Source: Bradyrhizobium sp. CCBAU 53351 (GTDB lineage: Bacteria; Pseudomonadota; Alphaproteobacteria; Rhizobiales; Xanthobacteraceae). Taken from it: 64,000 nucleotides of DNA. Numbering within the stretch: position 1 is the first letter of the stretch; each line of letters starts with the position of its first letter. Shown here piece by piece: positions 16,203-25,221 of this stretch. Both the position numbers and the translations under genes were made by a program. Under the pieces are notes generated by a model that had not been told where the DNA came from, made no database searches, and saw only the letters and a program-made list of their open reading frames with translations. Where the stretch lies: assembly GCF_015291745.1 (NCBI RefSeq), contig NZ_CP030059.1:6475501-6539500 (forward strand). The letters are read 5' to 3'.

Positions 16203-17861
16203 TCAGCGCGCATATCCATAAACTGCAACAGCATTGTCCGCGGACACGAGCCCGCTTTCGATATCGTTCTGGACCGCCGCGCGATCGCGCTCGGTCGGCG
16301 CGCCGATGCCGGCACCGCCGGGCGTCAGCACCACGAGGCGGTCGTCCGGCGGCACCTGCTGAAAGCCCTTGCCGCGCAGCTTCTTGCCGGACTTGAGACC
16401 GACATAGCCGGCTTCGCCGTTCTTGCCGCCATCGCGTCCGCGCGGCGGATGATCGATGCGGTCGAAGGCCGCGAGGATGTCGAACGGCGCATCGACCCCG
16501 CTGCCGACCTCGATGATCTGGCCGAGACCGCCGCGGGTGCGCCCTGCCCCGCCGGAATCCGGACGCAGCTCCTTGCGCCAGAAGATCAACGGCGTCTGCG
16601 TCTCCGCGATCTCGACCGGCGTGCCGCGCACGCCGCTTGGATAGGCGGTGGCTGACAGGCCGTCCTTGCCGAAGCGCGCGCCGGTGCCGCCATTGGACGT
16701 CACCGCCATCGAGAACCCGTAATTGCCGCCGACGCCGGAACGGGTCTGGCCGCGGACGTTGAGATTCCACAGGCAGGAGGTGCCCTCCGCCGGCACGCGC
16801 TCGGGGATGATCTGACGCAGGCAGCCGAACACCACGTCGGGCAGCATCTGGCCGATGATGTGGCGGGAGGCCACGGGCGCCGGCTTCGGCGCATTGAGGA
16901 TCGCGCCCGCCGGCGCCGAGACCGTCAGCGGCGAGAGCGAGCCGGCATTGTTCGGGATTTGCGAGGCGACGACGCAGCCGAGGCCGAACACGGTGTAGGC
17001 GGTGGTGTAGGACAGCGGCACGTTGATGCCGAATTTCGAGGCGGCGGACGTGCCGTCGAAATCGACGTGGATGCCGTCGTCCGAGATCGTCAGCGTCGCC
17101 GCCAGCGTCACCGGCGCATCATAGCCGTCGACGACCATCGTGTTGCGCCAGCTGCCCTTCGGCAGCTTTGCGATCTCCGCCAGCACGGCCTCGCGCGAGC
17201 GATCGCAGATGTAGTCGCCGAGCTCGTCCAGCGTGTCGATGCCGAACTCGGTCATCATCTCGACCAGGCGCTCGCAGCCGACGTCGTTGCAGCCGGCGAG
17301 CGAATAGGTGTCGCCCTCGGTGTCGATCGGCAGGCGCGTGTTGGTGCGGATCATCGCCATCAGCGTCTCGTTGACGATGCCCTGGTCGATCAGTTTCAGC
17401 ATGGGGATGTAGAGCCCCTCCATGAACACGTCGGTGGCGTCAGGCCCGAAGCCGATGCCGCCGATGTCCATGAGATGGCTGGTGCAGGAGAATAGCGCGA
17501 CGACCTTGCCGTCTTTGAAGCAGGGAGTGGTGACGACGAAATCGTTGAGATGGCCGGTGCCCATCCAGGGGTCGTTGGTGATGTAGGCATCACCCTCCTT
17601 CATCGTCTCCAGCGGAAAATGGTTGATGAAGTGCTTGACCGATTCCGCCATCGAGTTGACGTGACCGGGCGTGCCGGTCACCGCCTGCGCCAGCATGCGC
17701 CCCCTGAGGTCGAACACGCCGGCGGAGAGGTCGCCGCATTCGCGCACGATCGGGCTGAAGGCGGTGCGCAGCAGCACCTGCGCCTGCTCCTCGACCACGG
17801 CGATCAGCCGGTGCCACATGATTTGAAGGTCGATCAGGCTTGCGCCATTTGCCTTGCTCAT
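16203..17861 (-). CDS. hyuB: Hydantoinase B / oxoprolinase family protein
   Basis: A 552-residue protein from ATG 17861 (MSKANGASLIDLQIMWHRL). It has the HyuB signature blocks: RTAFSPIVRECGDLSAGVFD near 32-50, GTPGHVNSMAESVKHF near 62, GDAYITNDPWMGTGHLNDFV near 88, the GGTGAR and YPSGVRGTPVEIAE region near 400-425 and GGAGRTRGGLGQ near 440. The family acts with HyuA as ATP-dependent cyclic amidases (N-methylhydantoin, 5-oxoproline) or as acetone/acetophenone carboxylases; the precise substrate is not evident. It starts two bases after the stop of hyuA, so translation is probably coupled. The TRAP transporter genes follow. Confidence 0.93.
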   Translation of the reverse strand: MSKANGASLIDLQIMWHRLIAVVEEQAQVLLRTAFSPIVRECGDLSAGVFDLRGRMLAQAVTGTPGHVNSMAESVKHFINHFPLETMKEGDAYITNDPWMGTGHLNDFVVTTPCFKDGKVVALFSCTSHLMDIGGIGFGPDATDVFMEGLYIPMLKLIDQGIVNETLMAMIRTNTRLPIDTEGDTYSLAGCNDVGCERLVEMMTEFGIDTLDELGDYICDRSREAVLAEIAKLPKGSWRNTMVVDGYDAPVTLAATLTISDDGIHVDFDGTSAASKFGINVPLSYTTAYTVFGLGCVVASQIPNNAGSLSPLTVSAPAGAILNAPKPAPVASRHIIGQMLPDVVFGCLRQIIPERVPAEGTSCLWNLNVRGQTRSGVGGNYGFSMAVTSNGGTGARFGKDGLSATAYPSGVRGTPVEIAETQTPLIFWRKELRPDSGGAGRTRGGLGQIIEVGSGVDAPFDILAAFDRIDHPPRGRDGGKNGEAGYVGLKSGKKLRGKGFQQVPPDDRLVVLTPGGAGIGAPTERDRAAVQNDIESGLVSADNAVAVYGYAR

Positions 17862-17863
17862 GA

Positions 17864-19948
17864 TCAGGCCGCCTTTCGTTCCATGACGATGCTGCCGGCA
17901 CCGTCGATATGCGCGTCGAAACTGGTCGAGACAAAAGTAGATGTTTCGTCCTCCGCGATCACGGCGGGTCCCGCAATGGTCGCGCCCGGCACCATGTCCT
18001 CGCGGCGATAGAGCGGGATCTCGATGACCTCGCCGGCGCGGCCGTCGAAGAACTTCCGGCTGCCGGACGCCTTGGCCGCGGGCTTGCGCGCGACGGAAGC
18101 AACGGCCGGCGGATTGCGCGCCTCGGTGGTCGCCAGCACCGACCAACTCAAGACTTCGATCGCCGCGCCTGGAATGGCCCGCTCGAACATCGCGGAATAG
18201 TCCGCCTCGAACTTCTGGCGGAGGCCCGCGAGATCGGCTGCCGTCAGCCGCCGGTTCGGCAGCTCGACGGAGATCTCATGACCCTGGCCGACATAGCGCA
18301 TGAAGGCGGCACGGCGCTCGCGCACCGGCGCACCGGCAGCGCCAGGCTCGACCAAAGCGCGCGCCTCGGTCACCATCTCCTGCAAGAGGTCGGAGACCCC
18401 CTCGGTGTCGAAATCGTCGAGCCGGACATGGCGGCTGCGCACCAGCTCATAGGCGATGGGAGCGGCCAGGAAGCCGACGGCCGAGCCGACGCCGGCATTC
18501 GACGGCACGATCACCCGGGAGACGCCGATCTTCTCGGCAACGCGCGCCGCATGCAGCGGCGCGGCGCCGCCGAACGCGATCAAGGTGTGCTGACCGACGA
18601 TCTCGCCGCGCTCGACCGCGTGGACGCGCGCCGCACTCGCCATGTTCTCGCAGACGACTTCGTGCACGGCATAGGCCGCGGTTTCCGCGGACAGGCCGAG
18701 CGGCTCGCCGACGTCGCGCAGCAGCGCCTGCTTCGACAGCTCGGGGTCGAGCTTGATCGTGCCGGCGGCGAACGCATCGGGATCGATCATGCCCAGCGCA
18801 ACGTCCGCATCGGTCACCGCCGGACGCTGGCCGCCGCGGCCGTAGCAGGCGGGGCCCGGCTCCGACGAGGCGCTCTCCGGGCCGACCGTGACGCGCTTCA
18901 TGGCGTCGACATGCGCGATCGAGCCGCCGCCGGCGCCGATCTCGACCATTTCGATCACGGGAATGCGCACCGGCAGACCGGAGCCCTTGAGGAAGCGCGC
19001 GGCGCGATCGACCTCGAACACGCGCGAGGTCTCGGGCTGGTATTTCTCGATCAGGCAGATCTTTGCGGTGGTGCCGCCCATGTCGAAGGACAGCACCTTG
19101 CTCTCGCCAAGCCTTGCCGCGATCTGCGCCGCGAAGATCGCGCCGCCGGCGGGGCCGGATTCGACGAGACGTACCGGAAAACGCCGCGCCGTCTCGATCG
19201 AGGTGACGCCGCCGCCCGAAGTGACGAGGTAGATCGCGCCGCGGAACTGTTCGACCTGCAAGGCGTCGGCCATGCGGGCGAGATAACCGTCGATCAGCGG
19301 TTGCACATAGGCATTCGCGACCGCAGTCGATGTGCGTTCATACTCACGGATCTCGGGACAGACGGCGGAGGACACGGTCACGGAGATGCCGGGCATCTCA
19401 TCGGCCAGGATCGCGGCGGCGCGGCGCTCGTGCTCGGGATTGGCGTAGGAGTGCAGGAAGGCGATCGCGACGCTCTCGACGCCCAGCTCGCGCAATCTTG
19501 GCGCGAGTGCGCGCACTGCCGCCTCGTCCAGCGGGAGGCGGACGGCGCCATGGGCATCGACGCGCTCGGGCACGGTGAAACGCAGGCTGCGCGGCGCCAG
19601 CGGCCTCGGCTTGTCGATGCCGAGATCGTACTGGTCGTAGCGGCTTTCGGTGCCGATATCGAGCACGTCGCGGAAGCCGTCGGTCGCGATCAGGGCCGTC
19701 CTGGCTCCGCGGCGCTCGATGATCGCGTTGGTCGCCAGCGTGGTGCCGTGAATGAAGACGTCGATGTCACTGATATGGGCGCGCGCGTCGGCAAGAATGA
19801 GACGCATGCCGTCCAACACCGCCTGCTCGGGCCGCTGCGGCGTCGTCAGCAGCTTGCGCGTCTTGCGCGCCTCGCCCACGTCCAGCACGATGTCGGTGAA
19901 CGTGCCACCGATATCGACGGCAAGCCGCACCTCGGCTCCCTCAAGCAT
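17864..19948 (-). CDS. hyuA: Hydantoinase A / oxoprolinase family protein
   Basis: A 694-residue ATP-binding subunit, the usual HyuA length. The N-terminal actin-like phosphate loop is VDIGGTFTDIVLD near 10-22; HGTTLATNAIIERRG near 65-80 and SFDMGGTTAKICLIEKYQP near 285-303 form the second nucleotide loop; GAGGGSIAHVD near 338 and FGGAAPLHAARVAEKIGVSRVI-like sequence near 458 complete the core. HyuA hydrolyses ATP to activate the ring amide or ketone for HyuB. It is the first gene of an operon with hyuB and a TRAP transporter. A long open frame on the opposite strand is a shadow of its codon usage. Confidence 0.95.
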   Translation of the reverse strand: MLEGAEVRLAVDIGGTFTDIVLDVGEARKTRKLLTTPQRPEQAVLDGMRLILADARAHISDIDVFIHGTTLATNAIIERRGARTALIATDGFRDVLDIGTESRYDQYDLGIDKPRPLAPRSLRFTVPERVDAHGAVRLPLDEAAVRALAPRLRELGVESVAIAFLHSYANPEHERRAAAILADEMPGISVTVSSAVCPEIREYERTSTAVANAYVQPLIDGYLARMADALQVEQFRGAIYLVTSGGGVTSIETARRFPVRLVESGPAGGAIFAAQIAARLGESKVLSFDMGGTTAKICLIEKYQPETSRVFEVDRAARFLKGSGLPVRIPVIEMVEIGAGGGSIAHVDAMKRVTVGPESASSEPGPACYGRGGQRPAVTDADVALGMIDPDAFAAGTIKLDPELSKQALLRDVGEPLGLSAETAAYAVHEVVCENMASAARVHAVERGEIVGQHTLIAFGGAAPLHAARVAEKIGVSRVIVPSNAGVGSAVGFLAAPIAYELVRSRHVRLDDFDTEGVSDLLQEMVTEARALVEPGAAGAPVRERRAAFMRYVGQGHEISVELPNRRLTAADLAGLRQKFEADYSAMFERAIPGAAIEVLSWSVLATTEARNPPAVASVARKPAAKASGSRKFFDGRAGEVIEIPLYRREDMVPGATIAGPAVIAEDETSTFVSTSFDAHIDGAGSIVMERKAA

Positions 19949-20089
19949 TCCAAATTCTCCGTGCTGATCGTCTAGACTGTGGCTGAAAGCGCAGCAATTC
20001 CCGTGCCATGAGGCATGCCGGCAACGCCGTGCCCGGCTATTTTGCGCGGCACCTATGCAATAGGCAAGGCGTGTTCGCAGCCCGCGCGA

Positions 20090-20911
20090 TCAGAGCAGGA
20101 ATGCAAGCGCCGCCTCGCAGCGCTCCTCGACCTTGAGCGTCAGGAGATCGTCGGCACGGGTGCGGCCGAGATTGACCGCCGCAATCGGAATGTTGCGCTG
20201 CGCGGCAGCCTTTACGAAGCGGAATCCGGAATAGACCATCAGCGACGAGCCGACGATCAGCATGGCATCGGCCTGCGACAGATGGTCCTGCGCGGTCGCG
20301 ACGATGTCGCGCGGGACGTTCTCGCCGAAGAACACGACGTCGGGCTTGAGGATGCCGCCGCAGGTTTCGCAAGCAGGTACCTGGAAGGACGAGAATTCCG
20401 CGTGCTCCAGATCGGCGTCGCCATCGGGCGCATCGGCGGCATCGAGCATCAGCCATTCCGCATTGGCGCGGCCGAGCGCATCCTGGAATTCGCTCCGCGG
20501 CGTCTTCGCCCCGCAGCCCATGCAGCGGACCAGGTCGAGCCGTCCGTGCAAATCGATCACCTGGCGGTGGCCGGCGGATTGATGCAGCCGGTCGACGTTC
20601 TGGGTCAGCAGCATCTCGCAGCGCCCGCTCGCCTCGAGCCGCGCGAGCGCGTGATGCGCGTCGTTCGGCTTCGCCTGGCCGAACCGCCGCCAGCCGATCA
20701 GGCTGCGGGCCCAATAGCGCTGCCGCGTAAGCTCGTCCGACATGAAGGATTGGAAGTTGACCGGCTGGGTCCGCTTCCAATTGCCATTGCTGTCGCGATA
20801 ATCGGGGATGCCCGAATTGGTGCTGCAGCCGGCGCCGGTCAGCACGAACAGCCTATCGTGCCGGTCGACGAAATCCTGGAGCGGAGGGGTTGCCAGCGGA
20901 GCGTTTGCCAT
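20090..20911 (-). CDS. Sir2 family NAD-dependent protein deacetylase (sirtuin)
   Basis: A 273-residue sirtuin. The NAD-binding GAGCSTNSGIPDYR lies at about 26-39, TQNVDRLH near 103, the catalytic His in IDLHGRLDL near 121, two zinc Cys pairs (CMGC near 129 and CETCGG near 178), FFGENVP near 193 and GSSLMVYSGF near 222. The family removes acyl groups from lysines with NAD cleavage. The insert between the Cys pairs (ANAEWLMLDAADAPDGDADL) is longer than in CobB-type enzymes and matches a sirtuin subgroup common in proteobacteria. It is alone on the minus strand with no obvious partner. Confidence 0.95.
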   Translation of the reverse strand: MANAPLATPPLQDFVDRHDRLFVLTGAGCSTNSGIPDYRDSNGNWKRTQPVNFQSFMSDELTRQRYWARSLIGWRRFGQAKPNDAHHALARLEASGRCEMLLTQNVDRLHQSAGHRQVIDLHGRLDLVRCMGCGAKTPRSEFQDALGRANAEWLMLDAADAPDGDADLEHAEFSSFQVPACETCGGILKPDVVFFGENVPRDIVATAQDHLSQADAMLIVGSSLMVYSGFRFVKAAAQRNIPIAAVNLGRTRADDLLTLKVEERCEAALAFLL

Positions 20912-20966
20912 GAGGCAGATGTAGTCCGCGCCATCGGGTTTTGCCAGATCACGGCGGCCCGGCCCG

Positions 20967-22766
20967 TTATCGCGGGGCCCCGCGTCTCGTGAGATCGAGC
21001 GGGCGAACCTTCTCCTCGCCTGCGATGCGCGCGGCCCGCTGCAATGTCAGCCGGAATTCGTCCCGCTTCTCGTGCACCGAGGCTATCGCGTGCCCGACCG
21101 CAACCCCGAGGCCGACCAGCGCGGCTTCGGACAACTGCAGGCTGGCCTCGATGGTTTCGGGCACAGCGTCGGTTGCGCCGATCGCATAGAGATGGCGGGC
21201 ATGCTCGGCATCCCGCGCGCGCGACACGATCAGCACATCCGGCCGCACCGCGCGGATCCGCTCGACGACCGCGTCGATCGCCGGTCGCGATTGGATGGTG
21301 ATGATCACACCAGTGGTCTGCATCAGGCCGCAGGCCTCGAGGAAGCCCGGTTCTGTCGCATCGCCAAAATAGACCTTGTGGCCGTCGCGGCGGTCACGCG
21401 CCACGGCGACGGCCTCGTGATCGACCGCGATGTAGTCGAGGCCATGGCTCGTCAGCAGCGAGCAGACGACCTTTCCGACGCGGCCGTAGCCGATCACGAT
21501 GGCTTGCGCCCGGTCGCCGGGCGGCCGCACCGCGAGCTCGGGATCGGCCGTGCGCTCGCTCCTCAGCTTGGCGGCCAATCGCTGGGCAAGCACGTTCAAC
21601 AGGGGTGTCAACGCCATCGTCACGGCCGTGAGGGCGACGGCAAAGCCCGACACGCGAGGCTCGATCAGGCCGGCGGCCGCGGCCATTCCGATGCTGACGA
21701 AGGCGAATTCGCCGACGGGGCCCAGCAGGAAACCGATCTCGATCGCCGACGGCCATGACAGCCTGAACAGGCGGCCGAGGATGATGAGCACGATCGCCTT
21801 GCCGGCGAGAATGCCGATGACGGCCGCCAGCAGCCAGCCGGGCTCGCGCATGAACACGCGGAAGTCGATAGCCATGCCGACGGTGAAGAAGAAGATGCCG
21901 AGCAGCAGGCCCTTGAACGGCTCGACGGTAGCCTCGATGGCCTTGCCATATTCGGTCTCCGCCAGCATCAAGCCTGCAACGAAGGCTCCGAGCGCCATCG
22001 ACAGGCCGGCCTGGTGCGCGGCAAGGCCTGCGCCGACGATGACGAACAGGGTCGCGGCGACGAACAATTCCGTCGAATGGGTGCCGGCGACCATTTGGAA
22101 GAGCGGACGCATCAGCAGCCGTCCGACCAAAATGAGAAAAGCGACCGCCACGACCGCCTTCAGGATCGCGCTGGAGATGTGCCCTAGCACGGAGCCGCCG
22201 CTGCCTGCGCCGAGCACCGAGACAAAAACCAGAATGGGAACCACTGCGAGGTCCTGGGCCAGCAGCACCGAAAAGCTGGCACGCCCGGTCGTGGTCGCGA
22301 GCCGCCTCTCGGCGGACAGGAGCTCGAGCACGATCGCCGTCGAGGACAGCGCAAGGCTGGCACCGAGGATGACGGCCGTATCGGAGCTTTGTCCGGAGAC
22401 ACGCGTGACGCCGAAAATCAGGGCGGATGTTACGAGGACCTGCAAGCCGCCGAGTCCGAACACCAGCCGCCGCATCGTGACGAGCCGCCGGAACGACAGC
22501 TCGAGCCCGATCAGGAACAGCAGGAAGACGATGCCGAGATTGGCGATCCCCTCGACGTTCTGCGCATCCGTCACCGTGAACCAGTACAGGAACGGGATAT
22601 CGCGAACGAGCGAGCCGAGCCCGAGCGGGCCGAGAATGGCGCCGGCACCGAGATAGCCCAGCACGGGATTGATGCCCCAATGGCGGACCATCGGCACCAC
22701 GACGCCGGCGGTCCCGAGCACCACCAGCGCGTCGCTGTAGGCATTGATGTTGATATTTGTGGTCAC
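20967..22766 (-). CDS. CPA2 family cation/proton antiporter with RCK (TrkA-N) domain
   Basis: A 599-residue Kef-type antiporter. The membrane half (about 1-385) has 11-12 helices with GYLGAGAILGPLGLG near 38, FLLFLIGLELSFRRL near 84-98, ALSSTAIVLELL near 143 and FFTVGMAIDF near 293. The cytosolic half carries an RCK_N nucleotide-binding domain near 420-535: VIGYGRVGKVVCSLL, then VYFGDATEPGFLEACGL, typical NAD(H)/K+ sensing sequence. It probably exchanges K+ (or Na+) for H+ and may help in osmotic or electrophile stress. No ancillary KefG/F-type gene lies beside it. Confidence 0.94.
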   Translation of the reverse strand: MTTNININAYSDALVVLGTAGVVVPMVRHWGINPVLGYLGAGAILGPLGLGSLVRDIPFLYWFTVTDAQNVEGIANLGIVFLLFLIGLELSFRRLVTMRRLVFGLGGLQVLVTSALIFGVTRVSGQSSDTAVILGASLALSSTAIVLELLSAERRLATTTGRASFSVLLAQDLAVVPILVFVSVLGAGSGGSVLGHISSAILKAVVAVAFLILVGRLLMRPLFQMVAGTHSTELFVAATLFVIVGAGLAAHQAGLSMALGAFVAGLMLAETEYGKAIEATVEPFKGLLLGIFFFTVGMAIDFRVFMREPGWLLAAVIGILAGKAIVLIILGRLFRLSWPSAIEIGFLLGPVGEFAFVSIGMAAAAGLIEPRVSGFAVALTAVTMALTPLLNVLAQRLAAKLRSERTADPELAVRPPGDRAQAIVIGYGRVGKVVCSLLTSHGLDYIAVDHEAVAVARDRRDGHKVYFGDATEPGFLEACGLMQTTGVIITIQSRPAIDAVVERIRAVRPDVLIVSRARDAEHARHLYAIGATDAVPETIEASLQLSEAALVGLGVAVGHAIASVHEKRDEFRLTLQRAARIAGEEKVRPLDLTRRGAPR

Positions 22767-22882
22767 GAGCCCTTCACGTGTCGGCGCTTGGCAATAGCGG
22801 CAGCGCCGTCCACGGTCGATAGCACACGGCGCCGCAGTCCCCTATCCGGTCCGGACCTTCGTCGCCGCAGCCGCGCTGACCT

Positions 22883-23719
22883 TCAGCTCGCCCAGTTCTC
22901 GCGAAATTCGGGGAATAGCGTCAGGCCTCCGCAGGCATAGAGGGTCTGCCCGGTGATGTAGCTCGCATCATCGGAGGCGAGGAAGGCGAACACCGCAGCG
23001 ATCTCCTCCGGCGTGCCGACGCGCCCCATGGGAATGTGGGAGGTGACGACGCCGCGTTTCTCGGGATCGCCGGTCCAGGCCTCGTTGATCGGCGTGTCGA
23101 TCGCGCCGGGACCGACCGCGTTGACGCGAATGCCGCGGCTGGCGAACTCCAGCGCCAGCGTGCGCGTCAGATTGGCCATGCCGCCCTTGCTGATCGAATA
23201 AGCGAGATAGCCGGGCTTCGGAATGATCTGGTGGACGCTGGAGCAGTTGATGATGCTGCCCCCTGCCCCGCGCTTGACGAAATGCGCGAGTGCCTTCTGC
23301 GCGCAGAGCACGGCGCCGTTCAGGTTGACGTCGATGATCCGGCGATAGGTTTCGATATCGAGCGCCTCGCTCGGCGATTCCTTCTGGAAACCGGCGTTGT
23401 TGACGAGACAATCGAGACGCTTCCAGCGCGAAAGGATCGTCTCGAACATCGCAGCAATCTCCTGCTCATCGCCGACATTGGCCTTGACGATGCAATGATC
23501 GGGCGCGCCGTGGCCGCGATCGCGCGAAGCGGCCCGCGCCAGCGCGAGCGTCTCCTCCGCCCGGTCATCGTGCTCGAAATAATTGATGGCGACGGTCGCG
23601 CCTTCCTGGGCAAGCCGGATGGCGACGGCACGGCCAATGCCCTGCGAGGCACCGGTCACCAGCGCGTATTGGCCGACGAGGCGCGAGGGAAACGAAGTCG
23701 AGCGATCGAGTTGCGGCAT
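22883..23719 (-). CDS. SDR family oxidoreductase (glucose 1-dehydrogenase-like)
   Basis: A 278-residue SDR. The cofactor motif TGASQGIG lies near residue 22, NNAGFQK near 102, the active-site Ser in IINCSSVHQ near 155 and Tyr/Lys in YLAYSISKGG near 171. The C-terminal YITGQTLYACGGLTLFPEF matches glucose 1-dehydrogenase-like SDRs. The ATG at 23719 has GGAGAG upstream and is preferred; the frame extends to 23770. Two Cys-free loops and NAD(P) preference cannot be decided: NYFEHD after beta-2 lacks an acidic residue at the first position. Substrate unknown, probably a sugar or polyol. Confidence 0.9.
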   Translation of the reverse strand: MPQLDRSTSFPSRLVGQYALVTGASQGIGRAVAIRLAQEGATVAINYFEHDDRAEETLALARAASRDRGHGAPDHCIVKANVGDEQEIAAMFETILSRWKRLDCLVNNAGFQKESPSEALDIETYRRIIDVNLNGAVLCAQKALAHFVKRGAGGSIINCSSVHQIIPKPGYLAYSISKGGMANLTRTLALEFASRGIRVNAVGPGAIDTPINEAWTGDPEKRGVVTSHIPMGRVGTPEEIAAVFAFLASDDASYITGQTLYACGGLTLFPEFRENWAS

Positions 23720-23792
23720 GGGTTCTCTCCGGAATGCCTCATCATCGACGGAAAGCGCCTTTTGTTCCATCCCTTCAGTGCATCCCTGGGAT

Positions 23793-23873
23793 TCATTCCG
23801 CGCGGCGCGCGAGTGGCGAGGTCAGGATCTGATAGAGGATGATCGCGCCAAAGGTTGCGGTGCCGATCCGAAT
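23793..23873 (-). pseudogene. Displaced C-terminal coding segment of the UraA-like permease
   Basis: In a frame different from the annotated permease stop, 26 codons run IRIGTATFGAIILYQIL then TSPLARRAE and a TGA. The sequence GIGTATFGAI is the canonical last-helix signature of NAT permeases. Codons here have mostly G or C at third positions, unlike the frame actually in use, which supports a frameshift rather than a natural ending. Confidence 0.6.
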
Positions 23874-25081
23874 TTGAGCGTGAGATCGCCGGCGCCCGCG
23901 GTCAACGCCACGGCCACGGTGATCAGGTTTGCAGGATTTGCAAAGTCGACCTTATTCTCGACCCAGATCCGGCCCGCCATCGCCGCGATCAGGCCGAACA
24001 GCACGATCGAGAGGCCGCCGATGACGGGGCCCGGGATCGACAGGATCAGCGCGCCGAATTTCGGCGAGAAGCCGAGCAGGATCGACACGATGGCAGCGAA
24101 GGCGAACAGCAATGTCGAATAGACCTTGGTCGCGGCCATGACGCCGATATTCTCGGCATAGGTGGTGACGCCCGTGCCGCCGCCGCAGGCCGCGACGATG
24201 GTCGCCAGGCTGTCGGCGAACAAGGCGCGGCCGAGATAGGCATCGAGACTGCGGCCCGTCATGGCGCCGACGGCCTTGATGTGGCCGAGGTTCTCGGCAA
24301 CTAGAATGACGGCGACCGGCGCGATCAGGAAGATGGCGTCGGCTTGGAACGTCGGCGTTGTGAAATTCGGCAGGCCGAACCACGGCGCGGCCGAAAGCTG
24401 GGTGAAGTCGATTGGCTTGCCGAAGCCGAGACCGTTCGCGAACAGCAGATACAGAAAATATCCGCCGATTGCGCCGAGGATGATCGGCAGCCTGCGCCAC
24501 AGGCCAGGGGCTGCGGCGGCGACCACGCCGATGATCAGAACGGTCGCGAGCCCGATTGCCGTGTCGAACGTATTGGCGCTCACCGCCTTGACCGCGACGG
24601 GCGCGAGATTGAGGCCGATCGCGGCGACCACGGCGCCGGTGACAGCCGGCGGCAGCAGCCGCTCGATCCAGCCGACACCGGACCACATCACGATCAGCGC
24701 GATCACGCCGGCGCCAACGATGCCGCCGAGCGCAACCGAAATATTGGGATTCGCCCCCTGCCCGGCATAGCCGGTAGCCGCGATGACGACGGCGATGAAC
24801 GCGAAGCTCGAGCCGAGATAGCTCGGCACGCGCCCGGCGACGATGACGAAGAAGATCAGCGTGCCGATGCCCGAGAACAGGACCGCAACGTTGGGATCGA
24901 ACCCCATCAGCAGCGGCGCGATGATCGTCGAGCCGGACATCGCGACGCAATGCTGCAGACCGGAGACGATTGTCTGCCCCCATGACAGCCGCTCCTCCGG
25001 CATGATCACGCCCGTGGTCCTGAGTTTCCAGCGCGGAAAATAGCCCGGCGTTTGCTGGCCGGAGCCGGTCGCAGTCGCCAT
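23822..25081 (-). CDS. Uracil-xanthine permease family (UraA/NAT) with frameshifted C-terminus
   Basis: A 419-residue nucleobase transporter of the NAT/NCS2 family from ATG 25081. Recognisable blocks are WGQTIVSGLQHCVAMSGSTI near 31-50, FDPNVAVLFSGIGTLIFF, the substrate-binding VAENLGHIKAVGAMTGR near 265-281 and GGGTGVTTYAENIGVMAAT near 306-325, whose Thr and Glu residues contact the base. The ending looks damaged: after GDLTLKFG this frame reads SAPQPLARSSSIRS and stops, whereas an overlapping minus-strand frame (23873-23793) encodes IRIGTATFGAIILYQIL, a typical NAT last helix. A small deletion or sequence error near 23870 is likely. Function of the shortened protein is uncertain. Confidence 0.85.
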   Translation of the reverse strand: MATATGSGQQTPGYFPRWKLRTTGVIMPEERLSWGQTIVSGLQHCVAMSGSTIIAPLLMGFDPNVAVLFSGIGTLIFFVIVAGRVPSYLGSSFAFIAVVIAATGYAGQGANPNISVALGGIVGAGVIALIVMWSGVGWIERLLPPAVTGAVVAAIGLNLAPVAVKAVSANTFDTAIGLATVLIIGVVAAAAPGLWRRLPIILGAIGGYFLYLLFANGLGFGKPIDFTQLSAAPWFGLPNFTTPTFQADAIFLIAPVAVILVAENLGHIKAVGAMTGRSLDAYLGRALFADSLATIVAACGGGTGVTTYAENIGVMAATKVYSTLLFAFAAIVSILLGFSPKFGALILSIPGPVIGGLSIVLFGLIAAMAGRIWVENKVDFANPANLITVAVALTAGAGDLTLKFGSAPQPLARSSSIRS

Positions 25082-25162
25082 GTTCCCCCCAATTGCGGTG
25101 CAACGATCGATCTTCGTGCGATCCGACAAAAATGTGATTGTCACTTCTGCGGCGGCCATCAC

Positions 25163-25199
25163 ATGGTGCAGGTCATGCACAAGCCGAATCCTGCACCAT
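25163..25199 (+). promoter_or_regulatory. Candidate sigma-54 promoter and 10-base inverted repeat upstream of dctA
   Basis: TGGTGCAGGTCATGCA (25164-25179) places the invariant GG (25165-25166) and GC (25177-25178) exactly ten bases apart, as in -24/-12 promoters; dctA is sigma-54/DctD-controlled in rhizobia (known). ATGGTGCAGG (25163-25172) also forms a perfect inverted repeat with CCTGCACCAT (25190-25199), ending 22 bases before the dctA start. Only part of the -24 consensus is kept, so the promoter call is tentative; a regulator site or a 5' hairpin is the alternative. Confidence 0.4.
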
Positions 25200-25221
25200 C
25201 AATGCGTTCAGGGCACACTCT

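Noticed and set aside
17909..19975. 688-codon open frame on the plus strand opposite hyuA
   Set aside because: It mirrors the hyuA codons, has no known motifs, and is Arg/Gly/His-rich, as antisense frames of GC-rich genes are.
21394..22680. Long same-strand frame within the CPA2 antiporter gene
   Set aside because: Low-complexity Arg-rich shadow of the real gene in another frame.
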